Source of the DNA: Stenotrophomonas sp. UBA2124
GTDB taxonomy: Bacteria; Pseudomonadota; Gammaproteobacteria; Xanthomonadales; Xanthomonadaceae
Assembly (NCBI GenBank): GCA_002329155.1
Contig: DCXY01000029.1
Coordinates: forward strand, 3,749-67,748
Reading direction: 5' to 3'
DNA: 64,000 nt
Shown here: piece after piece, positions 32,760 to 41,830 of the stretch
Layout: every line of letters starts with the position of its first letter
Numbering within the stretch: position 1 is the first letter of the stretch
Made by a program: the position numbers and the translations under genes
Notes under the pieces: generated by a model
The model's database searches: none
Told to the model about the DNA's origin: nothing
Seen by the model: only the letters and a program-made list of their open reading frames with translations

Positions 32760-32885
32760 CTTCTCCCGCTTGCGGGAGAAGGGAACGAAGTGCGGCCTCG
32801 CGCTTGCGGGAGAAGGGAATCAAGTGCGGCCTCGCGCTTGCGGTAGAAGGGAATCAGGCACAGCCTCCCGCTTGCGGGAGACGGT
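32760..32885. repeat. 34-bp tandem repeats built on a palindrome
   Basis: GCTTGCGGG or its one-base variant recurs exactly every 34 bp at 32768, 32802, 32836 and 32870, with the spacer AGAAGGGAAtc-AAGTGCGGCCTCGC. The first copy forms a perfect 10-bp hairpin CTTCTCCCGC-TT-GCGGGAGAAG (32760-32781), preceded by CCCTCATCCGCCCCTTCGGGG. The pattern is typical of xanthomonad intergenic repeats. Confidence 0.85.
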
Positions 32886-32910
32886 CGTGATCGCTGCTGC
32901 TGAAACGATG

Positions 32911-32938
32911 AAGGCCGCGCTATCCGCGCGGCCTTTCT
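32911..32938 (+). terminator. Terminator after rsmE
   Basis: AAGGCCGCGC-TATCC-GCGCGGCCTT stem with a short TTTCT tail. It also stands at the end of the convergent chp operon but has no T-run on that strand. Confidence 0.65.
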
Positions 32939-32958
32939 GGTCTGTTGATGCTGCGTGA

Positions 32959-33432
32959 TCAGGCAGCGTCGGCGAGTGCCTGCACCACGGCCGCTTCAAT
33001 CGCATCCAGATCAGGCAGCAGCGCGCTCTGCTCGCCCAGCAGCACGCGCATGTGCACGCCTGCCGGCAGATTCTCTTCCGATGCGTCGGCCAACAGGCCG
33101 TCACGCGGCACGGCGATCAGCTGCGGGAAGGACTGGGTCAGCAGTGCGAAGTACGGCAGGTCCGGGTTGCCACCCAGGGCCTTGAGCACCACCACCTTGT
33201 TGTTGCCGGTCACCGCTTCCTGGCCATGGCCACTGAGGCCGGCATAGGACAGCAGCGGCACGCTCCAGCCGTGCCATGCGATCTGCCCGACCAGCCAGTC
33301 CGGGGCGTTGGCGATGGGCTCCACCGGCACGCGCGACATCATTTCGGCGACGGTGGCATTGGGCAGCAGCACGCGCTCGTTACCCGCCTGGATCAGTACA
33401 CCGCGTACTTCGTCATTGTTTGCGTAGCTCAT
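32959..33432 (-). CDS. chpC: CheW-domain adaptor, last gene of the pil-chp cluster (ChpC-like)
   Basis: 157 residues, essentially one CheW-like domain (LLPNATVAEMMSRVPVEPIANAPDWLVGQIAWHG, then ALLTQSFPQLIAVPRDGLL). CheW domains couple chemoreceptors to the CheA kinase. It is the seventh gene of the minus-strand run beginning with pilG and sits where chpC lies in Pseudomonas. The assignment as ChpC rests on position and the CheW fold. Confidence 0.85.
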   Translation of the reverse strand: MSYANNDEVRGVLIQAGNERVLLPNATVAEMMSRVPVEPIANAPDWLVGQIAWHGWSVPLLSYAGLSGHGQEAVTGNNKVVVLKALGGNPDLPYFALLTQSFPQLIAVPRDGLLADASEENLPAGVHMRVLLGEQSALLPDLDAIEAAVVQALADAA

Positions 33433-33457
33433 GTTCGCTTCCTTGGTTGCGCCGGCA

Positions 33458-34783
33458 TCAGCCCGCGCAACGCGTTACCAGTTCGGCTGCCAGGTATTCC
33501 GGATCGCCGGCGCTCATGCCTTCCACCGCCAGCTGGCTGGCTGCGGCCGGGTCGTAGCAGCCTTCACCGATCTGGCCGGCTACCCAGCCGCCCTTGCCGG
33601 CGAACTCGATGACCTGCGGCACCACCGCCACGTCGGCACCACTGAGCATCAGCACCGCGCTGCGCGCAGGTTCCAGTGCGCCCAGCAGATCGCCACCGGC
33701 GTTGAAGCGCAGCGTGCCGCTGCCTTCCAGGCCGATGACATCCGGCAGGATGTAGACATTGCCCGGTTCCATGCTCATGCCGGTGTCGGCCAGGCTCACC
33801 GGCAGTGCGGTGGCGCGCGACATCTGCTTGACCAGGTTGGCGTAGCGGCCACCGTCCAGGCGCAGCTGCACCAGCACCGGGCGCTCGAAATCGGACGGCA
33901 GGCCAGCCAGCACGCGGCGCACCGCATCCGGGCCGCCAATGCCTGCCAGCAGCAGCACGGCACCATCGGCAGTGCCTGCGCTGTCCTGCTCGATATCCAC
34001 CAGCGACAGCGAGGAGTTCAGCAGGCTTGCCAGCTGCGGCGGTTCGGCTTCCTGTGCCGGGGCCACGGCCGGGGCGCTCTCATAGCCCTCTTCGTCCAGC
34101 AGCGACCAGCTGTTGAACGATCCGGTCTTCTCCGGCGGCGCGGCCTGTTCCGGTGCCTCCGCGGTGGCTTCGGGCAGCGGTGGCGGCACGATCTCCGGTG
34201 CACTGTGCACCGGGGTGGCAATCAGTTCCTCGAACGACAGCACCTGCGGCTGCGCGTCCAGTTCGGCCGGCGGCACGTACAGCGCATCGGCCGGCACATC
34301 CACCGATTCCACGAACGCTTCGTCCACATGGAACTGCAGCGGCGCATCGGCATGGCGGTCGGCCGGGCGCTCGGGCAGGCCCGGCTGCAGCGCGGCGGCG
34401 GCTTCGCTGGATTCGTCATCCTGACCCGGCGGCAGCACGTTGTCGTGGCCCTGCAGCTTGGCGGCAAGGTGGCGGATCCAACGCTGTGCTTCCCAGCCTT
34501 CGCGGCGCGCGGCCAGCTCGGCTTCCTCGAACATCAGGCTCAGGTGCGGCGCTTCCAGCAGCGGCTCCAGCCGCTCCAGTGCGTCTTCCACCGCCGGCTC
34601 CAGTGCCACCAGTACCACCTGCGGCGCGGCCGCCTGCAGTGCTTCGGGGCCGAGCTGGTTGGGGTCTTCCTCCAGCACGATGCGGCCACCGGCGGCAGCA
34701 ATGGCTTCGCGCAGGCGGTCGCGTGCGGCACCGGCAACGGCGAGCAGGGCTACCGGCTTGGCGGCGTCATCATTCGCGTACAC
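33458..34783 (-). CDS. chpB: CheB-like (ChpB) protein with degenerate methylesterase site
   Basis: 441 residues from the GTG at 34783, which overlaps the end of chpA by 14 bp. The N-terminal part is receiver-like but lacks a phosphoacceptor; a Pro/Ala/Glu linker follows (about 110-260), then a CheB-fold domain (about 270-440). Aligned to CheB GASTGG, the nucleophile segment reads LAGIGG: the catalytic Ser is Gly281. Twenty-six residues later, the exact CheB spacing, the catalytic His is Leu307 (VLVQLRLDGG). The Asp at 384 may correspond to the third triad residue. It therefore cannot be an ordinary receptor methylesterase; a structural or regulatory role is inferred. Confidence 0.85.
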   Translation of the reverse strand: MYANDDAAKPVALLAVAGAARDRLREAIAAAGGRIVLEEDPNQLGPEALQAAAPQVVLVALEPAVEDALERLEPLLEAPHLSLMFEEAELAARREGWEAQRWIRHLAAKLQGHDNVLPPGQDDESSEAAAALQPGLPERPADRHADAPLQFHVDEAFVESVDVPADALYVPPAELDAQPQVLSFEELIATPVHSAPEIVPPPLPEATAEAPEQAAPPEKTGSFNSWSLLDEEGYESAPAVAPAQEAEPPQLASLLNSSLSLVDIEQDSAGTADGAVLLLAGIGGPDAVRRVLAGLPSDFERPVLVQLRLDGGRYANLVKQMSRATALPVSLADTGMSMEPGNVYILPDVIGLEGSGTLRFNAGGDLLGALEPARSAVLMLSGADVAVVPQVIEFAGKGGWVAGQIGEGCYDPAAASQLAVEGMSAGDPEYLAAELVTRCAG

Positions 34784-37700
34784 GTGCGATCCCCAGCAGG
34801 TCGTAAACATTGCGCATCAGGTCCAGCTCCTGGTACGGCTTGCCCAGGTAACGCTGTACGCCGATCTCGAACGCACGCTGGCGGTGCTTGTCGCCGCTGC
34901 GCGAGGTGATCATCACGATGGGCACGCCCTTGTAACGCGGGTCGGCACGCATCGCGGTGGCCAGCTCGTAGCCGTCCATGCGCGGCATTTCGATATCCAG
35001 CAGCATCAGGTCGGGCACGCGCTCTTCCAGCAGCTCCAGTGCCTCGACGCCGTCGCGTGCGGTGGCCACCTCGAAGTTGTGGCGTTCCAGCACGCGGCCG
35101 GTGACCTTGCGCATGGTCAGCGAGTCGTCCACCACCATCACCAGCGGCACGTGCCGCTGGCTGGTGACGGTGTCCACTTCCACCGCCTGCTGCGGCTGTG
35201 CCAGGTGGCGGCGGACCAGCGGGGCCACGTCCAGGATCACCACCACGTTGCCTTCGCCGGTGATGGTGGCACCGTAGATGCCGGGTACCGAGGCGATCTG
35301 CAGGCCCACCGGCTTGACCACGATTTCGCGGTTGCCCAGCACCTGGTCGATGGCCACGGCGGCACGCAGGTCGCCAGAGCGCACCAGCAGCAGCGGGATT
35401 TCCGACTGGCCCTCGGCCTTGGCCGCAGCCTGGCCGACCAGCGTACCCATGTTGTAGAGGGTGTAGTCCTCGCCGTTGTAGTGGTAACCGCCCTGCCCGG
35501 ACTCGAAACGCTCGCGCGAGATGCGGCCGATACCACTGACCGATGCCACCGGCACCGCGTAGGTGGTTTCGCCGATGCGCACGAACACGGCCTGGGTGAC
35601 GGCCAGCGTCTGTGGCAGGCGCAGGGTGAAGGTGGCGCCGTGGCCGCGCTCGGAGTGGATGTCCACCGAGCCGCCCAGCTGGCGCACTTCGTTGCGCACC
35701 ACGTCCATGCCCACGCCACGGCCGGCCAGCTGGCTGACCTGTTCGCTGGTGCTGAAGCCGGAGGCGAAGATCATCTGATCCAGCTGGGTGTCGTCGATCT
35801 GGTCACCCGCAGCCAGCAGGCCACGCTGTTCGGCGCGACGGCGGATGGCGGCGCGGTCCAGACCGGCACCGTCATCGGCCACTTCCAGCACGATTTCCGA
35901 GCCTTCGCGGCGCAGACGCAGGGCGATCTCGCCTTCTTCCGGCTTGCCGGCGCCGGTACGCGCTGCCGGCAGTTCCAGGCCGTGGGCCACGGAGTTGCGC
36001 AGCATGTGCTCCAGCGGCGCGACCATGCGATCCAGGACGTTGCGGTCCAGTTCGCCATGCGTGCCTTCCAGCTTCAGGTGAACCTGCTTGCCGGTTTCCT
36101 GTGCGGCCTGGCGGACCACGCGGCGCAGGCGTGGCACCAGACCGTCGAACGGCACCATGCGCGCACGCATCAGGCCGTCCTGCAGTTCGGAGCTGACGCG
36201 CGACTGCTGCTGCAGCAGGTTGTCGTAGTTGCGCGAGAGTTCGTCCAGCACGCCCTGCAGACCGCCAAGGTCGGCTGCCGATTCGTTCAGCGCGCGGCTG
36301 AGCTGCTGCAGGGTGGAGAAGCGGTCCAGCTCCAGCGGGTCGAAGGTCTGGTCGGCCTGTTCGTGCTCGCGGCGGTAACGCGCCACGATCTGCGCTTCGG
36401 TTTCCAGATCCAGACGACGCAGCTGGTCGCGCAGACGCGCGTTGGTGCGGTCCAGCTCGGCCATGGCGCCACGGAAGGCACCCAGCTGCTGCTCCAGGCG
36501 CGAGCGGTAGATGGCCACTTCACCGGCGTGGTTGACCAGGCTGTCGAGCAGGTCGGCGCGCACGCGTACCTGTTCCTGGCCACGCGGGCCGGCCTCATCA
36601 TCGGCAGCCTGTTCGTCGGCAACCGGGGCCGACAGCGGCACGATCTCGGCCAACGGCTGCGGCTGCACTTCGCCTGCGGCATCGTGGGTGTCGGCCACGG
36701 CCGGGGCGGCGCCCAGCGGCGATTCCACCAGCGCCGGCTCGGCTTCGGCACGGCCGTCGGTACGGGCTTCCAGCGCGCCGATCAGGTCCAGCGGCATGTG
36801 CACGGCATGATGGTCGCCGGTGTGCACCAGCAGCTGGTGCAGGCGGTCGAAACCACGCTCCAGCAGCTGCACGTCGCCACGGGTCATCTCGGTGCGGTTG
36901 GCGGCAACGGCTTCCAGCAGCGATTCGATGCTGTGGCCCAGGTCGCCGATAGCGTTGATGCCCGCCATGCGCGCACCACCCTTGAGGGTGTGCAGATCGC
37001 GCTGCAGGCCGGCCAGTACTTCTCGGTCCTCCGGCGCGCTGCGCAGCTCGCTGAGCAGGCCGTCGCAATGGTCGAGCAGGTCCTTGCCTTCCTCGACGAA
37101 GATATCGACCAGCTCGCGGTCCAGTTCGTTGAAGTCCAGCGGGCCGGCAACCAGCTGCGAAACCACCGGCTCGGCCGCAACCGCCGGCTGGTCTTCCGGC
37201 AGCGGTGCAGTCAGCGGGGCCAGCTCCACCTTGATCGGCTCGACTACGTCAGCGGCTTCGATGGCATCGTCAACGGTCGCGGTCGCTTCTTCAACGTCGG
37301 TCTGTGCCGGCTCGTCTTCAGTAGCCAGTTCGATCGATTCCACCTCTGCGTCGGCTTCAACCGGTGATTCGATGGTGGCAACTTCTTCGACTTCGACTTC
37401 GTTCTCGGCCACCGGTGCGGGCTCCTCGGCTTCGACACCGATGGAGGCTTCGATCTCGTCGTTGGCCGAATCGGCCTCGACGGTGATCACCGCTTCTTCC
37501 ACGGCGGTCACCGGCAGCTCGCTGGCGTCCTGGCCGTAATCCGGGAGTGCGGCAACCTCATCGAGGGCGTCGAAGGTGGCAGCCTGCGCGGCAGCCTCTT
37601 CAACCTCGATGGTCTGGTCATCGACCGGTGCGGCCACGTCTTCAATGGCGGCTTCTTCAATGGCTGCCTCGGCAGTGGCCTCGGCCTGTACCGGCTCGGC

Positions 37701-40700
37701 GTCGCTGGAAGCAGCTTCGGTGGCGTCCTGTGCGGCCTGTTCGGCTTCATCGAACGTGGTGCCGGCAACAACGGCTTCGACGTGCACGTCGGCGGTGGCT
37801 TCCGTCATCGCCTGGTCGTGCGCTGCGGCCTCGTCGGACACTTCCTGCGTGCCCGCAGCTTCATCAGCCACGGCGCCTGCATCGGCCTGTTCCGACGCGT
37901 GCTGTTCTTCGTGCGCAGGCTTGTCCTTGCCGAACGCGGCAGCTGCAACGCCAGCGACCGCGGCACCTGCCGCCGCCAGCCAGCCGAAGGCGGACTTGTC
38001 TTCCGGCGCGGCCTGCACTTCCTCCACGCCAGCCGGCGTGGTGGCCTCATCGGAGGCAGCGGCTTGCGCCGCAGCATCGGTGTCGGTGCTGGCGGCCTCT
38101 TCCTGCGTATGGACGGCGTAGCCCTGCGGCTCCTCGGCAACAAGGTTGCTGCCGCTGTCCTGGGCTTCGCCCGGCGTTGCATCGGTGTAGGCAGTGACCT
38201 GCTCCACCTCGGCGTGGCCGGGCTGCGCATCCACCTGCAAGCCAGCAGCCGGCGCGCTCTCGGCCTCTGCCTCGGCGGGCGCTGCGGGTGCAGGCAGGTT
38301 GCCCAGGCCACCGGGCGTTTCTTCCAGCATCGAGGTGTCGAAATAGGCCGACAGATCATCAGCGCCGGACAGGTCCGGCTTGAACGTGGCGGCCGGCTGC
38401 ACACCTGCCTCGTCCTCGCCAGCCTGCGGCGGCCACTTGGCATCGGGCAGCGCATCACCCAGTGCCTGCAGGCGCTCGGCCACACCCGGGAATGCCGGGA
38501 TGCGCGGCGAATCCGCGCGCAGTGCGTGAATGGTGGTGTTCACCGCCAGCGCCATCTGCGCCAGTGCTTCCACACCCGCCGCGCCCGGCACCGTGCCGCT
38601 TGCCAGCGAACGCTTGACGAACGACTCGGCCGGCGCGGTGATGCTGGTGATGACCGGTACATCGGTCATCGCGAACGCGCCGCTCATGGTGTGCACGGCG
38701 CGCAGCAGTTCTTCGGACACCGGCTGCGGCTGCACGCGCGAGCTGCTGAGCCAGCTGTTGACGGTTTCCAGGTGGGTGCCGATCTCGGCTTCCAGAATCT
38801 CGCGCAGCACGCTGTCCACGGAGGCAGGCACGCCCTCGCCCACGGCCACCACCGGAGCAGGCGCAGCCTCGCTGGCAACGACGCTCTCGGGTTCAACGTG
38901 GCTGGGCGCTGCTTCAACCGGTGCGGCCACCGACGGCGCGGCAGCTGCCATGGCGCCCAGGTAGAACGCTTCCTCGCCGGCGCCGACGCGGTCGGCCACG
39001 TCCTGCATGCCGATCAGGTCGGCATGGATGCGGCCGTTGCTGCGCAGCGCGGCGTTGAGTTCGGGCAGTACCTCATAGGCCTGGTTGACCATGGACACCA
39101 CCGCCGGGCTTGCCGGACGGCTGCCATCGAGCACGCGGTTGAGCATGCCCTCGATCTTCCAGCTGAATTCACCCAGGGTGCGCGCGCCCACCAGGCGGCC
39201 GCTGCCCTTGAGAGTATGGAACACGCGGCGCACCGGGCGCAGGCGCTCCATGTTGCCCGGCGCGGCGCGCCAGGCGGTCAGCAGGTGGCCCAGGTTGACC
39301 AGTTCCTCGTCGAACTCTTCGATGAAGACTTCGCGGATGTCCTGGTCGATCTCGTCGCCACTGTCGATGAAGCCACCGTCCAGCGTTGCCGCTGCGGCCA
39401 CAGGCGCTGCCACTGCAGGCGTGGCGGCAGCCGGTTCCGCTGCCAGCCCGGGCTCCGGCACCGAGGTGGCGGCAAACGGATCGAAACGGGTGGCCGCCGC
39501 ATCAAGCTCGGCCATGAAGGCGGCAGCTTCAGCATCGGCTGCTTCGCCGCGTGCGCCCTCGGCAGTGATGGGTTCGGGCTCAAGCTCCAGCGCATGCGGC
39601 GGTTCGGCCACGGCCTCGTCGGCCACTGCACCGGCCTGCGGCGGCACGCTGTCCAATGACACGTTGTCCAGCGGCGCGTTGTCCAGCGACGCCTCGTCCA
39701 GCGGCGCCTCGTCCAGCTGCCAATCGCCCGAGGTGGGCTCGGCATCGATTGCTTCCGGGGTGATGTCGGCCATCAGCGGGGCGCTGTCTTCCAGCGTCGG
39801 CTCGAAGAAGGCTTCGGCACGCGGCAGGTGCTCCACCTGCTCCAGGGCAGCCGGCACGTCGATCTGCGCGCTGTGCAGCGGGCTGTCGTCCAGCTCCAGC
39901 AGTGAGCTGTCGAAGGTATAGGCCTGCGCGGGCGCGACGCTGTCGGCCGGGGCTTCAGAGGCCACCGGGTCGAAGCTGGTGAACGCGACCGGGGCAATGC
40001 CTTCGGCGGGCGCGTCGTCGCGCTCTTCCAGGGTGATGGGTGCCACGCTGTAGCTGACGCCATCGTGCGCGGGCTGCTCAGCGGCAACCGGGTCGAACGG
40101 GAGGCCGCCATCAGTCGTATCGGCCTGCACCTGGGTTTCGCCCGCGAACAGGCCCTGCCCGTTCGGCAGCGGCGGCAGGTCGCTGGCCACGCCCTTGGCG
40201 AGGATGGCGGCGCCGAATACCAGCGCCGGCTCCGCGCTTGCCGGGGCGGCAACGGGGGTCTCTTCCAGCGGCGGCAGCGGCGGCGGGAATGCCGGCTCGC
40301 GCGGCGCTGCAGCCTCGGCTTCCGGCGGCGTGGCGGCGGCATCGGCCTGCGACGGCTCAGCCTGCACACCCCACTGCGGCGCCTGTTCGTCAGCAGTCAT
40401 CACCGGCTCGTTGGCGGCGGCCAGCGGTGCCTGCACTGCAGCCGGTGCGGCAGCGGCGGGCGGCGCCACGCCGGCCATCGGGATAGGCCAGTAGTGCAGC
40501 GTTTCCAGGCTGCTGCGGGTGATGTCCAGAATCTCCTCGCGGCCGGAACGGCGGTCGCGCAGGGCTTCCAGGTAGTACTCCAGGCTGGCCATGGCATCGG
40601 CCAGCGTGTCCAGCTGGCGGCCGCTGGGCACGCGCTGGCGGGCAATCAGTTCGTTCTGGATGTAGTGGCTGACCGCATGCAGGTATTCGGCCGGCTGCGA

Positions 40701-41723
40701 CAGTTCCAGCATGCGCAGCGCGCCGGACACTTCCTCCAGCAGGCGCGGCACTTCGGCCAGGCGCGCGTGGTCCCAGTTGGTCTCGATGAAGGCGACGAAG
40801 GATTCACGGGCGGCGGTGAAGTTGGCGATGGCCTCATGCGCCAGCACTTCCACGGTGCGCCGGGTTTCCACCGACGCGGCGTCCTCGGTGCCTTCTTCGT
40901 TGGCACCCAGGTGGGCCACCTGGTCGTCCAGCGAGGCGTCCACGTACAGCAGCGAGCCGGCGATATCCAGCAGCAGGTTGTCGTCGATGATACGGCTGCC
41001 TGCCACCACTTCGCTCAACGCTTCGCGCTGCTTGGCGACGATGCCACGGGCAACGCCCAGGCCCATCACGCCCAGCGTGTCGGACACCGCGCGCAGTTCG
41101 TTGACCTGGGTCTGCAGGTCGGCGGGGTTGCCGCCGGTACGCACGTGCAGATCCAGCGCATCCTTGATGCGCATCAGGTCTTCCTTGACCGCGTTGCCGA
41201 CGGTGTCGAGCAGTTCGCGGTTGTGGCCCTGCAGGCTGCCACGGGCATGTTCCAGCTCGGCCGGGGTGGCATCGCTGGCATCGGGATTGAAGGCGAACAG
41301 CACGCTTTCGTTGATGCCTTCGGCACCACGCGCGGCGCGGATTTCATTGAGCAGCGGCAGCAGCACGATCGGAATGTCGCGGTGGCCGTTCTGCAGGCGC
41401 TCCAGGTAGTCGGGTAGCAGCACGGTGCCGCGCATCAGCGTGGCACAGGCTTCGTCGCGGTCCGTGACCGCGCCGTCGCGTACCGCATTGGCCAGCAGCT
41501 CCAGCTCCTCGGCCACCATCGCCGGGGCATACAGCTCGACCATGCGCAGGGTGCCCTGCACCTGGTGCAGATAGCCGGCGCAGAAGCGCATGCGGCTGGT
41601 ATCCGTGGGTTCTTCCACGAACTGTTCGACCTCGTTGCGCACCTGGCGCAGGGTCTCGTCCAGCTCCGGCTTCACCCAGCCCAGCGCCGCATGGCTCATC
41701 GCATCGCGCAACGTGCTACTCAT
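34770..41723 (-). CDS. chpA: ChpA hybrid chemotaxis histidine kinase of the type IV pilus system
   Basis: 2317 residues. The N-terminal 470 residues are helical with Hpt-like bundles (QVQGTLRM, His53). Further Hpt sites are FHTLKGSGRLVG (His836), HTMSGAFAMTD (His1011) and LHTLKGGARMAG (His1578). Long Ala/Glu/Pro-rich linkers occupy about 470-790 and 1130-1540. The kinase core follows: dimerisation (about 1690-1850), N box HMLRNSVAHG, G1 DDGAGL (about 1948), G2 GRGVGMD; then a CheW domain and a C-terminal receiver with LLDIEMPRMDGYE. It phosphorylates PilG/PilH to control twitching. The ATG at 41723 has an AGGGGAG site. Confidence 0.96.
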   Translation of the reverse strand: MSSTLRDAMSHAALGWVKPELDETLRQVRNEVEQFVEEPTDTSRMRFCAGYLHQVQGTLRMVELYAPAMVAEELELLANAVRDGAVTDRDEACATLMRGTVLLPDYLERLQNGHRDIPIVLLPLLNEIRAARGAEGINESVLFAFNPDASDATPAELEHARGSLQGHNRELLDTVGNAVKEDLMRIKDALDLHVRTGGNPADLQTQVNELRAVSDTLGVMGLGVARGIVAKQREALSEVVAGSRIIDDNLLLDIAGSLLYVDASLDDQVAHLGANEEGTEDAASVETRRTVEVLAHEAIANFTAARESFVAFIETNWDHARLAEVPRLLEEVSGALRMLELSQPAEYLHAVSHYIQNELIARQRVPSGRQLDTLADAMASLEYYLEALRDRRSGREEILDITRSSLETLHYWPIPMAGVAPPAAAAPAAVQAPLAAANEPVMTADEQAPQWGVQAEPSQADAAATPPEAEAAAPREPAFPPPLPPLEETPVAAPASAEPALVFGAAILAKGVASDLPPLPNGQGLFAGETQVQADTTDGGLPFDPVAAEQPAHDGVSYSVAPITLEERDDAPAEGIAPVAFTSFDPVASEAPADSVAPAQAYTFDSSLLELDDSPLHSAQIDVPAALEQVEHLPRAEAFFEPTLEDSAPLMADITPEAIDAEPTSGDWQLDEAPLDEASLDNAPLDNVSLDSVPPQAGAVADEAVAEPPHALELEPEPITAEGARGEAADAEAAAFMAELDAAATRFDPFAATSVPEPGLAAEPAAATPAVAAPVAAAATLDGGFIDSGDEIDQDIREVFIEEFDEELVNLGHLLTAWRAAPGNMERLRPVRRVFHTLKGSGRLVGARTLGEFSWKIEGMLNRVLDGSRPASPAVVSMVNQAYEVLPELNAALRSNGRIHADLIGMQDVADRVGAGEEAFYLGAMAAAAPSVAAPVEAAPSHVEPESVVASEAAPAPVVAVGEGVPASVDSVLREILEAEIGTHLETVNSWLSSSRVQPQPVSEELLRAVHTMSGAFAMTDVPVITSITAPAESFVKRSLASGTVPGAAGVEALAQMALAVNTTIHALRADSPRIPAFPGVAERLQALGDALPDAKWPPQAGEDEAGVQPAATFKPDLSGADDLSAYFDTSMLEETPGGLGNLPAPAAPAEAEAESAPAAGLQVDAQPGHAEVEQVTAYTDATPGEAQDSGSNLVAEEPQGYAVHTQEEAASTDTDAAAQAAASDEATTPAGVEEVQAAPEDKSAFGWLAAAGAAVAGVAAAAFGKDKPAHEEQHASEQADAGAVADEAAGTQEVSDEAAAHDQAMTEATADVHVEAVVAGTTFDEAEQAAQDATEAASSDAEPVQAEATAEAAIEEAAIEDVAAPVDDQTIEVEEAAAQAATFDALDEVAALPDYGQDASELPVTAVEEAVITVEADSANDEIEASIGVEAEEPAPVAENEVEVEEVATIESPVEADAEVESIELATEDEPAQTDVEEATATVDDAIEAADVVEPIKVELAPLTAPLPEDQPAVAAEPVVSQLVAGPLDFNELDRELVDIFVEEGKDLLDHCDGLLSELRSAPEDREVLAGLQRDLHTLKGGARMAGINAIGDLGHSIESLLEAVAANRTEMTRGDVQLLERGFDRLHQLLVHTGDHHAVHMPLDLIGALEARTDGRAEAEPALVESPLGAAPAVADTHDAAGEVQPQPLAEIVPLSAPVADEQAADDEAGPRGQEQVRVRADLLDSLVNHAGEVAIYRSRLEQQLGAFRGAMAELDRTNARLRDQLRRLDLETEAQIVARYRREHEQADQTFDPLELDRFSTLQQLSRALNESAADLGGLQGVLDELSRNYDNLLQQQSRVSSELQDGLMRARMVPFDGLVPRLRRVVRQAAQETGKQVHLKLEGTHGELDRNVLDRMVAPLEHMLRNSVAHGLELPAARTGAGKPEEGEIALRLRREGSEIVLEVADDGAGLDRAAIRRRAEQRGLLAAGDQIDDTQLDQMIFASGFSTSEQVSQLAGRGVGMDVVRNEVRQLGGSVDIHSERGHGATFTLRLPQTLAVTQAVFVRIGETTYAVPVASVSGIGRISRERFESGQGGYHYNGEDYTLYNMGTLVGQAAAKAEGQSEIPLLLVRSGDLRAAVAIDQVLGNREIVVKPVGLQIASVPGIYGATITGEGNVVVILDVAPLVRRHLAQPQQAVEVDTVTSQRHVPLVMVVDDSLTMRKVTGRVLERHNFEVATARDGVEALELLEERVPDLMLLDIEMPRMDGYELATAMRADPRYKGVPIVMITSRSGDKHRQRAFEIGVQRYLGKPYQELDLMRNVYDLLGIARVRE

Positions 41724-41830
41724 CGCACTCCCCTGTACTGCAACGACCGCATGCCTTCCTGGCAGTCCAGCTTGGCGGTATGACGACACTTCATCTACGG
41801 GTTCCTCTCATCCCCAATCAGGCACCCGAC

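Noticed and set aside
34440..37367. Long plus-strand frames opposite chpA (also 37782-39659 and 40065-41417)
   Set aside because: chpA is conserved over its full length on the minus strand; the opposite frames are low complexity without motifs.
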